DNA of 64,000 nucleotides. Source: Lactarius indigo. Taxonomy: Eukaryota; Basidiomycota; Agaricomycetes; Russulales; Russulaceae. Of this stretch, positions 12,429-25,900 are shown in pieces. The number at the start of each line of letters is the position of its first letter. Within the stretch, counting starts at the first letter, position 1. The stretch is taken from the NCBI GenBank assembly GCA_025766275.1, contig JAFKAC010000068.1, positions 265,337 to 329,336 of the forward strand, in the 5' to 3' direction. Under the pieces are notes generated by a model that saw nothing but the letters and a program-made list of their open reading frames with translations, made no database searches and was not told where the DNA came from. The translations under genes and the position numbers were made by a program.

Positions 12429-14530
12429 ATGACTTTGCAGAAATACACAAGATCCGTTGACGGTACTATCCCCGTCGTAGCTTTGCTCTATAACGACGAA
12501 GAAAGCTACGCTAGTCAAGACGCCGTTGGTATATACGATGGGTACGTTACCTTTCTCTTCCTATGCCCACTATCGAGCATGTACTTGTTTCTCGAGCCAA
12601 GGACACTTCTTACCTTATTTGTGTCCGCACGATTGTCCATACCTCTCCCGTTGTCCCAAAGACGGCCAGTCGGTCATAATCGTTCCTTTCCTTTGTTTCA
12701 GCTTGACGGAGAGGAGGGGGATCTTTAGTTGGACTGTTAGTGCCTGCCGGCCTGCCGTCACATGGGCGTGTGCTCTCACGTTTTGCTCTCATTATTCTCA
12801 TCCCCTCCCACATCCTGACTGATGTCCTAGTTTACAGAAGGCTATCGATCACCAGAATGGCACGATTTACGTGACAAGCCACCGGCTGTTCTACATCGAT
12901 GTTCCCAAGCCCCACTCACGTTCCTTCGTCTTGGACCTTTCAACAATTGTCAGGACACAATACTACGCAGGGCTCTTCACGTCATCACCGAAGGTCACGA
13001 TTTACCTGACATCCGAAACACCTGCCGCAGCAGGCGGAGAGGAAGCCGTGGAGAGCTGGCAATGTGAAGTGTGCGACTTTCGTAACCCGCCAGGTTCAAG
13101 TCCAACTGGTGCCAAATGTGCACTATGTGGTGTCCCACGCTCCAAGGTGCTATCTGCCGCGCCAACGCCCCCTCGCGCGGTATCGGCGCCGCCTCCCTCA
13201 GCGCATCTACTCTCCTCCTCGCCCCCTGTGGCCTCTGGCAGCCGACCAAAGGAGATCGCGTGTCCTGCCTGTACCTTCCTGAACCACCCGGCACTAACGG
13301 AGTGCGAGATCTGCGGCACAGGCACTCCCCCGCTTCAACACCCCCAGTAAAATCAGCGCCTCCGTCCCCCCCTGGGAGCCCGACGTCCGAAGGAGCGGGT
13401 GGCGAGGCGATGCTACGGTTGAGTTTCCGCAAAGGCGGCGACAAGGCACTAGTATGCCGTTCTTAAGCGTAGTCTTCTGGGGAAAGCTTGGCAGGTGCGT
13501 GCAAGCACCTTTTTATTTTTAAAAAAACCCATTTTATCCCGGGGCGCACGCGCTTGGAGACGTAACATACTGACTTTTGCGCGGCCCAGACGAAATCAAT
13601 TGGCGAACGGACTGCGTCATCGAGCGCGGAACGCATCGGTATTGGTGCGCACTGATGATCATGATCCTCGTGTGGAGCTAAAAGAGCATGCGTGCCTAGA
13701 TGGTCTCGTGCGTGGAGTAGAAACTTCTACGCGAACGGCGCAGCTCGATATGAACGATGCGCTGAAGGATCTCGACGCTCTTATGGTCAAAGCGCGCGAG
13801 ATGGTACGCCTCGCGGGGGACCTGAACGAGCGGCTGACGGCAGTGACCAAATCCGATGCTACGTCTGGAAAGCGCGGAGCCGGACACCGCGACGTTCATT
13901 CGATCGTCGTTGGCGCAGCTCGGGCTGCAGATGACGGACGTGCCTGTCACTCTCGACATGGCGCGTGACGAGAAGCGATGGTACGAGCAACTTGCGCGCG
14001 AGCTCGCCGGCGTGCTGCAAGGTACGGGTGGGAAGAACGGAGTCGGGATGATGGCGACGACTCGCGGAATCATCTCTCTGGACGAAGTCTGGGGCGGCTG
14101 GAATAGGGCGAGAGGAGTCGGTAAAAATAAAACTCCACTTCTATCTCCGTCCTGATGTGCTCAAAATGACGTGCTTGCAGCTCTCCTCACCCCCTCGCAA
14201 TTTTTGCAGGTATTACCACATTTGCCTGCATATACGGACCCAGTGATCACGGAACGTACATTCCGTGCAAGTGGTCTGCGCGTGCTACATACCCCAACAT
14301 ACACACCGGCTGCCTTCGCCGCGCGTCTGCACGGAATGCTGCTCATCTCCGGCGCTCGCACTACATTGGACATCGCGCAAGAGGAGGCTGTGCCTACGGG
14401 CCTCGCCGCAGAGATGATCGAAGAGGCGGAAGCCCAGGGCGTCATATGTCGGGACGAAGCGGAACGCGGTGAGGTGCGTTGGTGGTTAAACGTCTTTCAG
14501 GGATACGTATGGGATGGCCAGGACACATGA
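12429..14530 (+). CDS. VPS36: Vps36, ESCRT-II subunit with GLUE and two NZF fingers; frame breaks
   Basis: ESCRT-II subunit that binds endosomal lipid, ubiquitin and ESCRT-I during sorting into multivesicular bodies. Exons traced: 12429-12541, 12831-13494, 13590-13644, 13700-14120 and 14181-14530. The split GLUE domain includes DHQNGTIYVTSHRLFYID. It is interrupted, as in yeast, by two NZF zinc fingers: WQCEVCDF...KCALCG and CPACTFLNHPALTECEICG. Only the second has the Thr-Phe pair used to hold ubiquitin. GLUE resumes as LSFRKGGDKA and YAVLKRSLLGKAWQ. The C-terminal EAP30 winged helices include ALKDLDALMVKAREMVRLA, TATFIRSSLAQLGLQ and VRWWLNVFQGY. The frame changes three times: near 13320-13345 (one base missing), at about 13450 (one extra base between DKAL and YAVLK) and near 13840-13880 (one extra base). 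Corrected length is about 533 residues. The breaks are either assembly errors or real lesions. The first intron is long (289 nt). Confidence 0.9.
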
Positions 14531-16602
14531 TTGTATTGTAGTAAAGTCCGTATTAACATATCCAATATTATTTTTCTACGTAGAAAGTGCAGAAAGAAGA
14601 CAGAGAAATCTGTTCTGTGGGCCTGGTTCAGCTGGTCGGCCATCGGTGTGGGTGACAAAAAAAATGAAAAACACATGGCGGCCGGAATTTAGAACTTTGC
14701 GATTGAAGAAGCAACATGACATCTCCTCCCGCTCAGCTCGGCTACTAAAATATTTCGTGAGCGCGATAGGTGGAGCACGTTCCTGTGCGCGCCGTTGATC
14801 TCCAGCTCCGGGTTATTGCTGATGGGCCGTCGGGTCAGTAATCGAAGATCCGAAGGAGGGAGTCACTCGTATCGTCGGGGCCGTGGTCTGTGCACCAAGT
14901 GGCAAAAAAGCGCTGCGGCGCGGGCGCAATAAAAAAAACCAATCTAATCCACAGAGAGACTAGACGGTGATGATGATACGTTCGGAAATCCCGGTGGGCT
15001 GGACGACGTCGAGTGGTAACCGGTGCCGCGGTAACAGTAAAGTTGGCGTGCGGCGCGCGGTATGGTGTCCGATGTCAGATGCATGAGACACACCCTCTCG
15101 CAAAATAGATCTCGCGCGATGATGACGACGATGATGACTATACTGTAGAGATGGTATCATTCGCGAGCGCTGCAGTGATGCTTTTGACCATGTGGACCAC
15201 AAGTCCCAAGGGATTCCGGCCAAGAAGATGCGGCGAGGGGAGGATGGCGGGTCAAAGATTTACCCGCCCGGTCAGCCCGACACATATTGCGTGCTCGCCC
15301 ACGTTGCAGAACTATAACGGCCGTGGTGGCACGGCATAACCCATGATCTTCCGTGGGCTGACTGACCCCTCTCCATCAGATGGTGGTGCTGTGGCATAGA
15401 TGCGCCGAGATTGGGGACCCGAGAAATCTGAACGGTTTGTCTGTCCCATAAATGAACGTTGCCATCGTTTGGGGGGGAAGGGGAGCGGTTCCGTTTCGCC
15501 TGTCAGAAGACTCAGTGACGGTTTGTCGGTGGCGTAGTGTAAGCCAGTGTTGGACGATGAGCGCCGTGTTTTGTGTGCCAAGTGTCATCAATACCGCCAA
15601 GAATCAGCCTCCCCCCAAGGAGGGAAACATTTGGAAAGAGTCTGATAAGGAGAGGCGATGAAGGCGGGAGAAGAAGGTTTGCTTGAGAAAGCATCAATGG
15701 AAGTGACGTACGCCGCCGTGGTGATCTCGTGGAATCAGCAGCGATCAACAGGGCGCACAGATTGTTGCCAAATAATTATCGTCTCTTCATTAGACCAGTG
15801 GGGATGATTCGTATGTTCGAGGGCCAGACGACTGCGGAAGCAATAAAAACAATCCGACAGGAGCCACATAATATTACACGCCAAAGAGATTCATTGGTTC
15901 GCTAGCACAGGTTGATTCCATAAGCTCTAGACAGTGATGATCAGTCTGATCCAGCGATGGTGCGACTTTTACGCTAGACGAGGCCACACGAACGGAAGAA
16001 TAGAACACACCGCTCTGCGCTGAGGTAAGCACCCACACATCGATAGAGAATGAGAATGTATTTAGGAATTAAAACAGGCAGAATTATGAGGTACATCATC
16101 AAGGAGTAATACACGTGGGGGGCGAGGCGTGCGAGGCTGCATGCGGCAGGTTGCGTATAAAGACAGTGGTGTGCAAACGATAGGAAAGCAATAGCGAGCG
16201 AGAGAACGAAAAAAGTATTAGTGAGTGGTCGGTAGGAAGCAGTACAGAAGTAGGCGACGCCTCGCGTGATCGTGGAATGAGGGAAACAGAGGAAATTGCT
16301 ACGGTGCGTATTATGTACGGATGGTGCGACAGAACATAGAGAACACGGCAATCCAAGGGTGCGACCGAGCGCAGGGAGAAAACGAATAGATAGCTACCGC
16401 TAGGACAGAAGCCTTGAGACATTAAATGGCGTTATAATAACCACAGTATTTGGTGTTGATGATACGGCATTATCGACAGTTGAAGTTGGGGACCACGGAT
16501 GGAGAGATTGAAGCAATTAGGGAATAATATATGATAGAAAGATTGATTAGGCGTGGTCCCAGAACATAGTGTACTCTTCATCGCGATGATTGGTTTTCAA
16601 GT
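14531..16602. other. Intergenic, between the 3' ends of vps36 and the STE12 gene
   Basis: The two neighbours converge here, so both 3' untranslated regions and terminators must lie within. There are A-rich runs at 14657-14664 and 14930-14938. Open frames on the minus strand at 14960-15748 and 15974-16422 have no domain and look like non-coding frames. No repeat or RNA gene is seen. Confidence 0.4.
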
Positions 16603-19502
16603 TCACATGACAATTTGCTGAGGCTCGCTGTGACTGGCGGCGAAGTAACCAGATGCTACATGAGCTTGAAAAAACGGCTCGGCCTGAGGATAAGATGCTG
16701 ATGGATGGGCAGATGAGGACTCCGCCAAGTACATGCCATCATAGGAATTCGTCCCGCTCGTATTCGAGAGGCCAAAACCCATCGAAGAGGTGTTAAGCGA
16801 GGCAAAGTCCACTGGCTCTTGCGCAGGTTCATTCGCCGCACGCGGGATCTGCGACTGATGCAACGGAGTGGGCTCTAATGGGATGTGATAGCCGGCAGGA
16901 CTTGAGCGAGTCGAGCTGATGGGGGCATGTCCAGAAGTCAGAGCATTCGCATACGGATGGAATCCCCTGGGGGCAGGACTGCCTGAGCCATAATCCGACA
17001 TCGACGCGGCAGGTCATTGGTCTTCTGATGAGCTCCCCGTTCTGGGCGACTGATGGAGTGACACTGCGATGGCGCCGAATGGGACCAGAACCCGACGGTT
17101 GAGAATGTTCCAAGCTCTGAGAAAACACATTTGACTGATCAAATACGGACTTGTGTGCGGGGGCGGAGACGGGAGCGAACGAGCCTCCGGAATATGGATG
17201 ATATTGTGCTGACGAACCGCTGATTTGTTGCGCCATGTGCGCGGGTGATGCCTCTGGACTACGGAATCCTGGGCTTGGCAGAGGCGTGGCCCGCATACTC
17301 CATGGTGATGATGTGCCGACGGCGTGGTAACCACCTTGCTCTCGCGTGCTCGACTGCGCAAACTGGACATTGGGCATCGTAGATGTGAAGAACTCCTGTG
17401 GGGAAGCGTGAACACCCGCCGCTGCGGAGGGAAGAAGGCCTTCTTCGGGAAGTTCGCCCTGAACTTCGACCTCGACCAGCCGGGTGGAAGCGTAGGCAGC
17501 AAAATCACTGTCGTCACCATCCAGGTGGTCTAGGCCCTCATTGTCAGCATCCGCACCCTCGTCTCCGAACATCCCCTGGCCAAAAGTAGAAGCACCGGAA
17601 TCACTAGAGCGTGTATGAATGCGTGCATGCTGGGTTAGGTTGTCAGAGCGAGAGAAGCGCTTCCAGCACACATTACACTGGAATGGGCGCTCCATTGTGT
17701 GTGTGCGTAGATGCCGCTTAAGATGTTCGAGACGCTTGAACAGGCGACCACATGAAAACAGAGGGCACGAGAACGCCTTGACCTTTTGCGACGGAGGGAG
17801 GCTGGAAGATGAGTGAGAAGCTGATCCCCCGGAAAGCACGTAGGGTGAGGATCTCGATGCGGGAACAGCTTGTGGCTGGGATCCGTGGCTAAGGTTTGCC
17901 CTGTGCGGTTCATACAAGGGATAAGTGTTCTGCCTTGGAGGACGCGATATCCCATCGATCTCCGAAGGATGACCAAAAACGTTGGGGGAAGGGTTCGAGG
18001 CACCCATGACGAGCGCATTTTCTGGAAAGCTTGATGACTCCGAACGATGACTTGCGTGTCCGATCGAACTCGAAATTCCGAGTCGGCGGGCGTTGGCCTG
18101 GGCAAGGAAGGCATCGGAAGCATTCTTCGACAGGCCCAATCTATGCCCGATACTTGGCGCAACCTGATTCTCGTCCACAGTGTGTCGGACGCTACCAACG
18201 CTAGAGCCATTATCGGAGATTTCTTCGGAGGACTTGCGGGTCATCTTGGGCTGCCGCCGGCGTCTGCGTTTGTAAGAGGGGGAGCCTTCGAATAAAGAGA
18301 ACATCGACAAGAATGCCGCACTGGGGCATGGACGGGGGCGAGCGTCTTCTCCAGAGCGCTCATCAGATGACGAAGAGCCGTCTTCGCGGGAGCGGCCCAC
18401 GATAGAATCCGCCGGATTAATCATCTTGTTGACTGCGCTGGTGTCGGCACTGTCGGAGCCTGGTGCCTCTTCTTCATCTGCCTCGACCTTCTGAGCCCTG
18501 CTGAACTGATCGTACAGGGAGCGCTTGGGGTCGTATGTGAAAGACATGGCCGGCTCGCCAGTGACAACAGTAGTCGGCTCAAGACCCATCTTCTCTCGTT
18601 TGAGATCACGCTCCAGAGCATCGAGGAACAATCTATCATGAGGGACGGAGAACCTGCAAGAGGAAATTAATAAGCGGAGAAGAAAAAAATAAAACGGTCT
18701 CACCAATAAAAGACCTTCTGCTTCTTCTGTGTACGTATACATTGATACTTGAACAAAAGGTCAAGGAATGGCGACTAGATAACGAAAGAATGAGGTGTGG
18801 TATTCAGCGGAAAGCACAGTTTGAGCGGACCTTTGGTTCTTCCAGCGATGCATCAACGCCAGGTTTGAGATTCCTAAGGTCGCTGAAGACGCCCTCTTCG
18901 AACTTTTTCATGTTCTTGACGGGGCGACCAAAAGCCTCGAACCTGAATACGAGGGCACGTACGATGTCCGTACCCGTGATATGATAGAGGCCGTTCCACA
19001 GGACACATGTGACGTATTCCTGATTAGGAAGTAGGAAGCGATTGAGCGCGGGATGTGCGGCGCCAGGGTGTGTAGGGTGCTCGGAATTCATATCCGGAAT
19101 TGTTGAGCCGGACCAGGCTGAAGGTGCGGTGGCGAGGAAGAATTTAAGTCGGTCGAGATTGGCTAATCGCTCCTGCTCCTGGAGGGTCAAGGGCCGTGAC
19201 AGTCCGGCACCATCCTGATTGTTCTGGAAGCTCTGGATAGAAGACGAAGTGAGGTCCGAGATATTTGATAAGAGAACTAGATCTTGGTCCTCGTCATCGA
19301 GTGGTCCTATCATCGACATGTCGGACGATTGGATGGACTCTGCCGGTAGAGAATGGGGTCGGTAGTGCGAACTGTTGTCGAAAGTGTCGGGAGTGAAGAG
19401 GGCGGATGATGTGATGTCAGATGGTGGATGAGAGTAGTGAGGATATGTGGGTTGAGAGTGATATTGAAGTTGGGAGGACGAAGATGTCGAGGGTACGTCC
19501 AT
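16603..19502 (-). CDS. STE12: STE12-alpha-like transcription factor (STE homeodomain-like plus two C2H2 fingers)
   Basis: DNA-binding regulator of mating and filamentous growth downstream of the pheromone/MAPK pathway, nuclear. Exons: 19502-18831, 18774-18704 and 18653-16603. The STE domain spans roughly residues 105-270 and includes [40 protein letters not shown] and, over both introns, [20 protein letters not shown] and [20 protein letters not shown]. Two C2H2 fingers lie near residues 550-605: [20 protein letters not shown] and [24 protein letters not shown] domain plus C-terminal fingers is the basidiomycete STE12-alpha layout; ascomycete filamentous fungi share it, budding yeast lacks the fingers. 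The reading frame shifts by one base at about 17005-17030, between IRRPMT and DYGSGSPAP. After correction the Ser/Pro-rich tail runs to 16603 (about 930 residues). Uncorrected, the protein ends at 16829 in a foreign frame. Confidence 0.93.
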
Positions 19503-19990
19503 GATTAAGGAATGAGTAGGGGACGAGGGTGAAGCGATATTAATTCCCGGGAAGGGTGTGTGGTGCGTGGAGGGTAAGATAGCTTGGACTATATGCTAGG
19601 CGAGAGGGAAGGATCAGATTGACGAGATGCACACAGCCAGGAGGCAAGTACTTGCCAGGCCTCGATATGGTGAATAAGGATCCGACACCGCCTGTCGAGA
19701 TGGATGAGCGGTTGAGGCGGTTGTGGTGGGCAACGGGGAATGAATAGGTAAGGCTGTACAAGAGATGACGGGGAAGTCGGAGTGTAGAAGAGGGGAAAGA
19801 GAGATGGAAAGAGAAATGAAAAAGAGGAAGGGAAGAGGGAGGGGGGGAATTAAGAGCGACGAGGGGGGGATGATGAGTCGCTGGAGAGGACTAGATATAA
19901 GGAGTACACGGCGTTTAGAAAAGGGAGGGGAAAGTGGAATGGGGGCGAAATGCAAAGCAGAGCACAAGCGAACCAACACCAACCCGCATA
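19503..19990 (-). promoter_or_regulatory. Pyrimidine-rich 5' leader of the STE12 gene
   Basis: On the coding (minus) strand the stretch upstream of the STE12 start is strongly C/T-rich, densest at about 19960-19780. CT-rich leaders next to the transcription start are typical of highly regulated fungal genes. The stretch also contains ATG-started frames of 126 and 73 codons (19994-19614 and 19761-19540), which could act as upstream ORFs if transcription starts beyond 20.0 kb. An AT-rich block at about 19994-20050 lies just upstream and could hold the core promoter. Leader status is inferred from composition and position only. Confidence 0.35.
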
Positions 19991-22900
19991 GCATATAATC
20001 CTATTTATTTTACTTATCCTTTTCTTATATATTATATTATTTAATTATCTCATTGCCCCCGCCGATAACCGCCGCCGAACCTCCTTATGCTTCCCCTTGC
20101 CCTTACTTTCCGTTTTTTTTTTTTTGATTTGATGGTCTATCCGCCCTCACCGGCCACTGGCTTGGCCTCGCCCCCCAACTTGCCTACTCATCCCAATACC
20201 ATCGTGACCCGCCACTACTGTGTGCAGACAGAACACTAGATCATCAAGGTGCCCGGTTCGGCTTGTAAGGTTTGCTCTAGTTCCACATTGACATCACCTT
20301 CTCTATTGCCCCCCTCTTCTTCCTTGTCTCTCTTCTCTCAAGTCGCCATACTTCTTCCCTCGTGACCCCCATCCGTGTGTTGCTCCGCCCCCAACTCCCG
20401 TTCCTTCATCAATGGAGGAACCAGATGGGCCCTTGATCCCACATCGCTCCTCATCATCTCCCGATTGGCGCCGGCACCACTGCCTCGGGAACGCGGTGCG
20501 CCAGTATGCCCGACGTACTTGCCCGGATAAGTTCCCATACCTACCCTTCCACGCACTCCACCTAATTTATACCCTCACCTCCCAACTTTCTCGACTGCGG
20601 TTGAACCTACCCTTTATTGTACACTTTACTTACACTCAACGCCACCCAGCTTAGAATGTGTAAGCAAGTACGACTTGTCCCTTCCTTGGTGGAGACCCAT
20701 GCGTCGAAACGTCGGGGACCTCTGCTCTGATCATTGTGCTGTATTGCAAATCTTGGATGGTCGCTTATCCACCTTATTCCTGCCTTTTTAGGGCCACTCT
20801 ACTCATTGGAATCTATCTCCAGTTCGATTACGGCTGGATTCATATGTTTGGTGTTCGTCCCTAATTAAACTGATTCATTTTTTATCTTCTACCGTGGATC
20901 AGAGGTAATACCGACACCACATCTACGCGGTCAGCCTCATTGTGAGCCAGAATGTTTGTGTGTGCTTACACCCCGAGCCGAGAGATCCGTGCATAACCCA
21001 CTCAATCTGCTGCCGTCACCATAAATGCCATATATTACAACGAACGATGGTTAACGGAAAAGTATCCGGGCGACAATTCCGACTAGACCCGTCCATGCAT
21101 TACCTCTGCGGCTAACACAAATTTTCCGAGACTGTTTTCTTGCGCCCTGTCATATTTCTCTCTTGAAAGAGGCATTACCCAATATATATTATGGGTTGTA
21201 GCGCCTATTGTTGCCCCAAGTTCAAGAGACAAATGCATTCGTATAACTGGCACAGATTTAGAGACTTACAGTGCCCTTCAGATCTCCCTTCTCCCCCTGA
21301 CTGGGAATTCCAAATGATCGATGCTGGTCTCATTTAGTCAACTATTCGACATTGGATTTGTCCCTCCTATGGAAGGCGCCTAAACAAGTACCCAACGTCT
21401 CCTTGTTGCCCGCAAGGGGCCACGGAGCATCCGTGACACTTCATAAATTTTGTCCGAAAGGTCGCACTTACTGTGTATACTAGCAGGTCTTTCTCAGCAG
21501 CCGTTAAAGGCGCGCTTGTTTTTCGGAGAAGGTCCCGCGGATGCGCACATTATTTTAGAGAAACAAAACGCACAGTAGTATTACAAAATGTCCGCGCAAT
21601 GGCCCGGATCCGAGCTAGTTGTTGTTCACTGAGCCGCAGGTGAGCCTCGTGCCCATGCCTTTCCTGACCTAGCCTCCCCCATATCAGCCTCCCGTACTCA
21701 ATTTCCAATGCAGACAGACCCCGCGCCACGCCGCTACCTTCACTCTGTGCCCTAATCGGGACGGATGCCGAAACCGAAGATGCCTAATTTGCGCTCTCCG
21801 CACCAACGGGGACCTAAATTTCTCCACCACTCCACCACTGCGGGTCACGTCGGTAGGTCCCGGCTTGGATGCACAGAGATGGTGGCGGGCAAGACCTTGA
21901 GGCTGTGTCACGCGTTACCCCGAAACTCTCGGACTTGGGGGGGATGGTTCGCAGCTCATTCAACTCCCGACCAACATCGAATAGGCAACTCAACGATCTC
22001 AGTCCTACATAGCTAACTTAGTTCATCAGTCCATGACATCCGACGGCTTTGCCCAGGACATATGCGGCACCACCTGCCACGTGCCTAAGGCGCCAAACTC
22101 TACCTTGACAATCAAAAGGACGAATTTGCCTACATGCCAGTCAGCCAGCACACTTTGATCCGGGCAGCACTCGAAGGCTCATGCGTTGCTGACAACAGGA
22201 TAACGCGATGGGCGGTCCGCAGGTGCAAACCCCCGGGGTTGGCAGTGTGAGTTGTGTGTGCTTTGCCACGTAACTCCTTAATCTCCAGTCCAGAATTTGA
22301 CCACACCACCCTAGCAACTGTATATGAGGAATCGCGACCGTGATGCAGGGCTCTGCGATAGCAACAGTCTATTTTTGCTTACGGTGCATGTTCCGGCACA
22401 AAAACATTCGCTGCTGTGCCTCAGCACACCAAGAATCCTTGAGTCGCCTACCCCATTCGCTCTCTTGCTTATCGACTCAGATAGCGCAACCAATACACGG
22501 GCAATCACACAAGCCTACAGTACTGATGTTCATGACATTAGCGGCACCTCAAGGTCACGCGTCTGCCTCGCTCTCTGTATTCCGAGCTGCTCGGCTTTGT
22601 ATTTCGTAAAATTAACGGCACTATATAGCCGGCGTGCAGCGAGGATCAAACACAGGATTTACATCAAATACCGTATCAACAATGTCCTTGATGTCTTTAA
22701 GCTGTACGCTACCTCCCACTCTGTCCTAGAACACGCAGAGTGGACACATCTGTCAGGCGAATTCCCCAAGCAGGCCAGCAAGCGCACGCATGCGCCAGCT
22801 CCGCGGCTCTATGGAGAGGCGCTGGTGGATCGCCGTGTGGCGTGATTGCGCAGATGATGGGGTGGGCATCGTAGCCCTACCGATGGGCCGCGCAATCGCA

Positions 22901-25900
22901 ACGACCACAACAGTAACTCAATGCCTCATGATTCAGTCGGCTCGAAATGACATCGAAGCATTGTTGACGAAATCATTCCAGCTTATCATTTCGAAGGACC
23001 ATCCTTCAGACCTTGTATGACGTGACTCCGGGGATAATTGACGGTAACGGTATCAACGGTGGCACATCCTGTATGCTATATAGGTTCATGAATGCTATGC
23101 ATATACAGTGGCTTCTTACCTTGGTTAGGTCCGTGCTGTGAGGGAGAAAAGAAAGAAAAACGACTAACTCGAAATCACTTGGATCATTGATCTAGGATCG
23201 AAGACGTGCCCAGTGCTACGCGAAGCACCCGCCACAGATACCAATTCCAGCGTACGTACGCACTTCTTGGTCCTGTCCTGAGGTGCATCGAAGACGCGGA
23301 GCCGCGGAGGGCGGGCTGCATACGCCGCTTTCGCGATGGCCGTGAGGGGTGCGCACCCTCGAAGCGACGAAGAAGAGAAACACGTGGCTGGATCCGAGGG
23401 AAGACCACGTTGTCCGAAGATGATGTTTGTGCTTATTTTTGCAGATTTGTCTCGGGGCGGGGTTGATTGGACTGATTGGGATCCAGAACCGGAACCGCTC
23501 GGAATGGAGCTGGCTGTCTTCTTGTATAGCGCAATACAGTCCAATAATAAAGTACTCTTTTGATTTTTGATTTTTTACCCTCGAAACAGTCTTTTCGCCA
23601 CCTGTCGTCGTCGTCCACTGTCCATTTCATTCGTCATGATCCACACCATGCCCGCCCGCGCTGATTGGCTGTACTACGTTGCTTGCGTCCTCCATCGACT
23701 TTGTAATCGCTCTGTCTTTGAATGCAGATTCAGCAGGTCCGAGATGACGTACGGTTTTCACACTGCATTCAGCGAGCCCGATCAAAAGGTCGCTATGACT
23801 CGAAGCCGCAAATAGCGCACGCTATGCCAATACTGCCAAACCCTAAAACTCTCCAACCGACGAATGCGGTATCTCTCTCCGGGTGTGCCCAGCATCGGGG
23901 CGTTCGGGTCCCGACTAAATAGCCTTTATTTATTATTTATTTCGGTCGAGCGCAGACTCGGAAATACAAGTGCCGGAAAGATATAGATCCATCCGAATTT
24001 CCGACAATTGTCTGACATGTGTACTCTGCGCATTTTTTGCCAATCAGTCAGCGTGGCCACAACGCCCATAGCACGCACGTCGGCGATGCGATAACCACTT
24101 TTGGACGAGGGCGAGGCGCTATGCTGGCGGTGCGAGGTGCCAGAATCCTTTTCTAGAGAATTAACAAGTTTTCCAAGCGCGGAGTTGTGGAAAGTTGGTA
24201 CGTTACTGTAAAATAACGCACACCACGTACAAGTCCAGGTTGGTGCGGACTTTGACGGCCTAGGAATTTTCTTCTAGGATTTTTTTGGGCCACGCATCAC
24301 ATGGCTTGGCGCCTGGTCAGCTGGTCTAGATTGGTTTCTCGGGCGGCGAAAAGCCTCCGAGTCCGCCCTTCCGAGTCCTTCAGCGTCAATGAATGAATGA
24401 TCGCAGCCTCATAGTTACGGATGCGCGATAGTCGAACACAGGTGGATCTTGAACGGATCTGTCCATTCGTTCTCTGGCAACTTAAAGATAGGTGCTTAAA
24501 AGTCAGTTCGAAATGCCCTTCGCGGGGTGCTGGCGCCAAGACTGGCACAATCGGAGTGTCCTCCACACGACATTTCCCGGTCGCTGACGCTGTATGCACC
24601 CGCTCAGTCCACTAGTGGGGTCAATATCAGATAATCGCTCATACCTTTTCTGCGAGCGTTGCGGAGATTGACACTGGATCACCGCCCTTGTCGAGGAGCC
24701 CCGCGTGTGGGCACATGAGGCCTGAGGACAGACAACCCTTGAAAGAGTCCGCAGGTGACTATCAATCCAAGATAGGCAAAAATAATCAAAATAATTAAAT
24801 AAATAATGAAAACATACCTTCCTCTTCAGGGTTCGAGGGAGCTGAAAGAAGCTCAATAATTGTGATCGATACTGTATACAGTGCTGGACGCTGGACGAAT
24901 CTAATTGAGATCGCTTAGTGGCGAAAGCTAGTTTTGGTGAGAAAATTTTGCGCCCCGCTACTGGCACTTCTCCAGTTTACACCACCTGGATACTCGGCTG
25001 TCCCTCCAAATCCGCATGTCCCGCACTACACCCGAAGAGGAGTATAAAAAACGTCAAGAGAGCCATGGCGGTCAGGAAAGTCCGTACGCCGCAGTTTGCA
25101 GGGGTTGTGTGGTCCAGAAAAAAAAAAAAAAGAAAAGAAAAAAAGAGCGAAACCTTCGGACGACTTTGAAATACGATGTGCGAGACTCGGGCACTTTTAC
25201 AGTAAGGTCCCACAGTGGTGCGTATTCGGAGGATGAGAGGGGTATGTATACACTCATTTCCATGTCTAGGTAGGACTTGACATGTCCACGTGTACCACTA
25301 CTGTAGTTTCTTACAGGCACACGGAGTTTCCCTCGACCCAGAGTGTGGCGCACACATTTGACGCACACACAATGGGCGAGGTGCGTGCGTGTTGTTATCG
25401 CCATCACCAGGCAAGGAACCTCCAAAAGGTACCGTACGAGGTGAGAAAGAAAAAAAGAACGAAGTGGCCCAACTGAAATAATACGGCCTGGGAGGCTGGG
25501 TTCTCAAAACTTATTCAATCCTGAGCGACTCAGAAGCACGAGAACATTCCTCTTGACAGCGAATACTTACGAGAGCCGACCTGTTCTCTAGATCTGAACA
25601 CTGCATCGCGTAGTAGCTGACGTAGTGGCTGAAAGTAAGGGCATGTCAATGCCCCAAGTTCTCAGGCCCTAAGCCACTACCCTGCGTGCCCATCCGACGT
25701 CGGCCATGATTGCTCCTTTCGATATATTTCTACTCTCGTTACTTGTGATATGAAGCGCTAGCCGGTGTCAAACGATTGAAAACCTTCGGGCGGAAAGGGC
25801 CAGGAAGCAGGGGCCAGGAGTTATCCGAAGCTTCCCTGTGATGCGAGGAGCGAACGTCGGAGGGTCCTGGTGGGTACTATACGTCCTTTGATGCACTTAT

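Noticed and set aside
13302..13347. A 46 nt intron that might explain the first vps36 frame change
   Set aside because: It would remove the last cysteine pair of NZF2 and leads into the wrong frame for the following GLUE segment.
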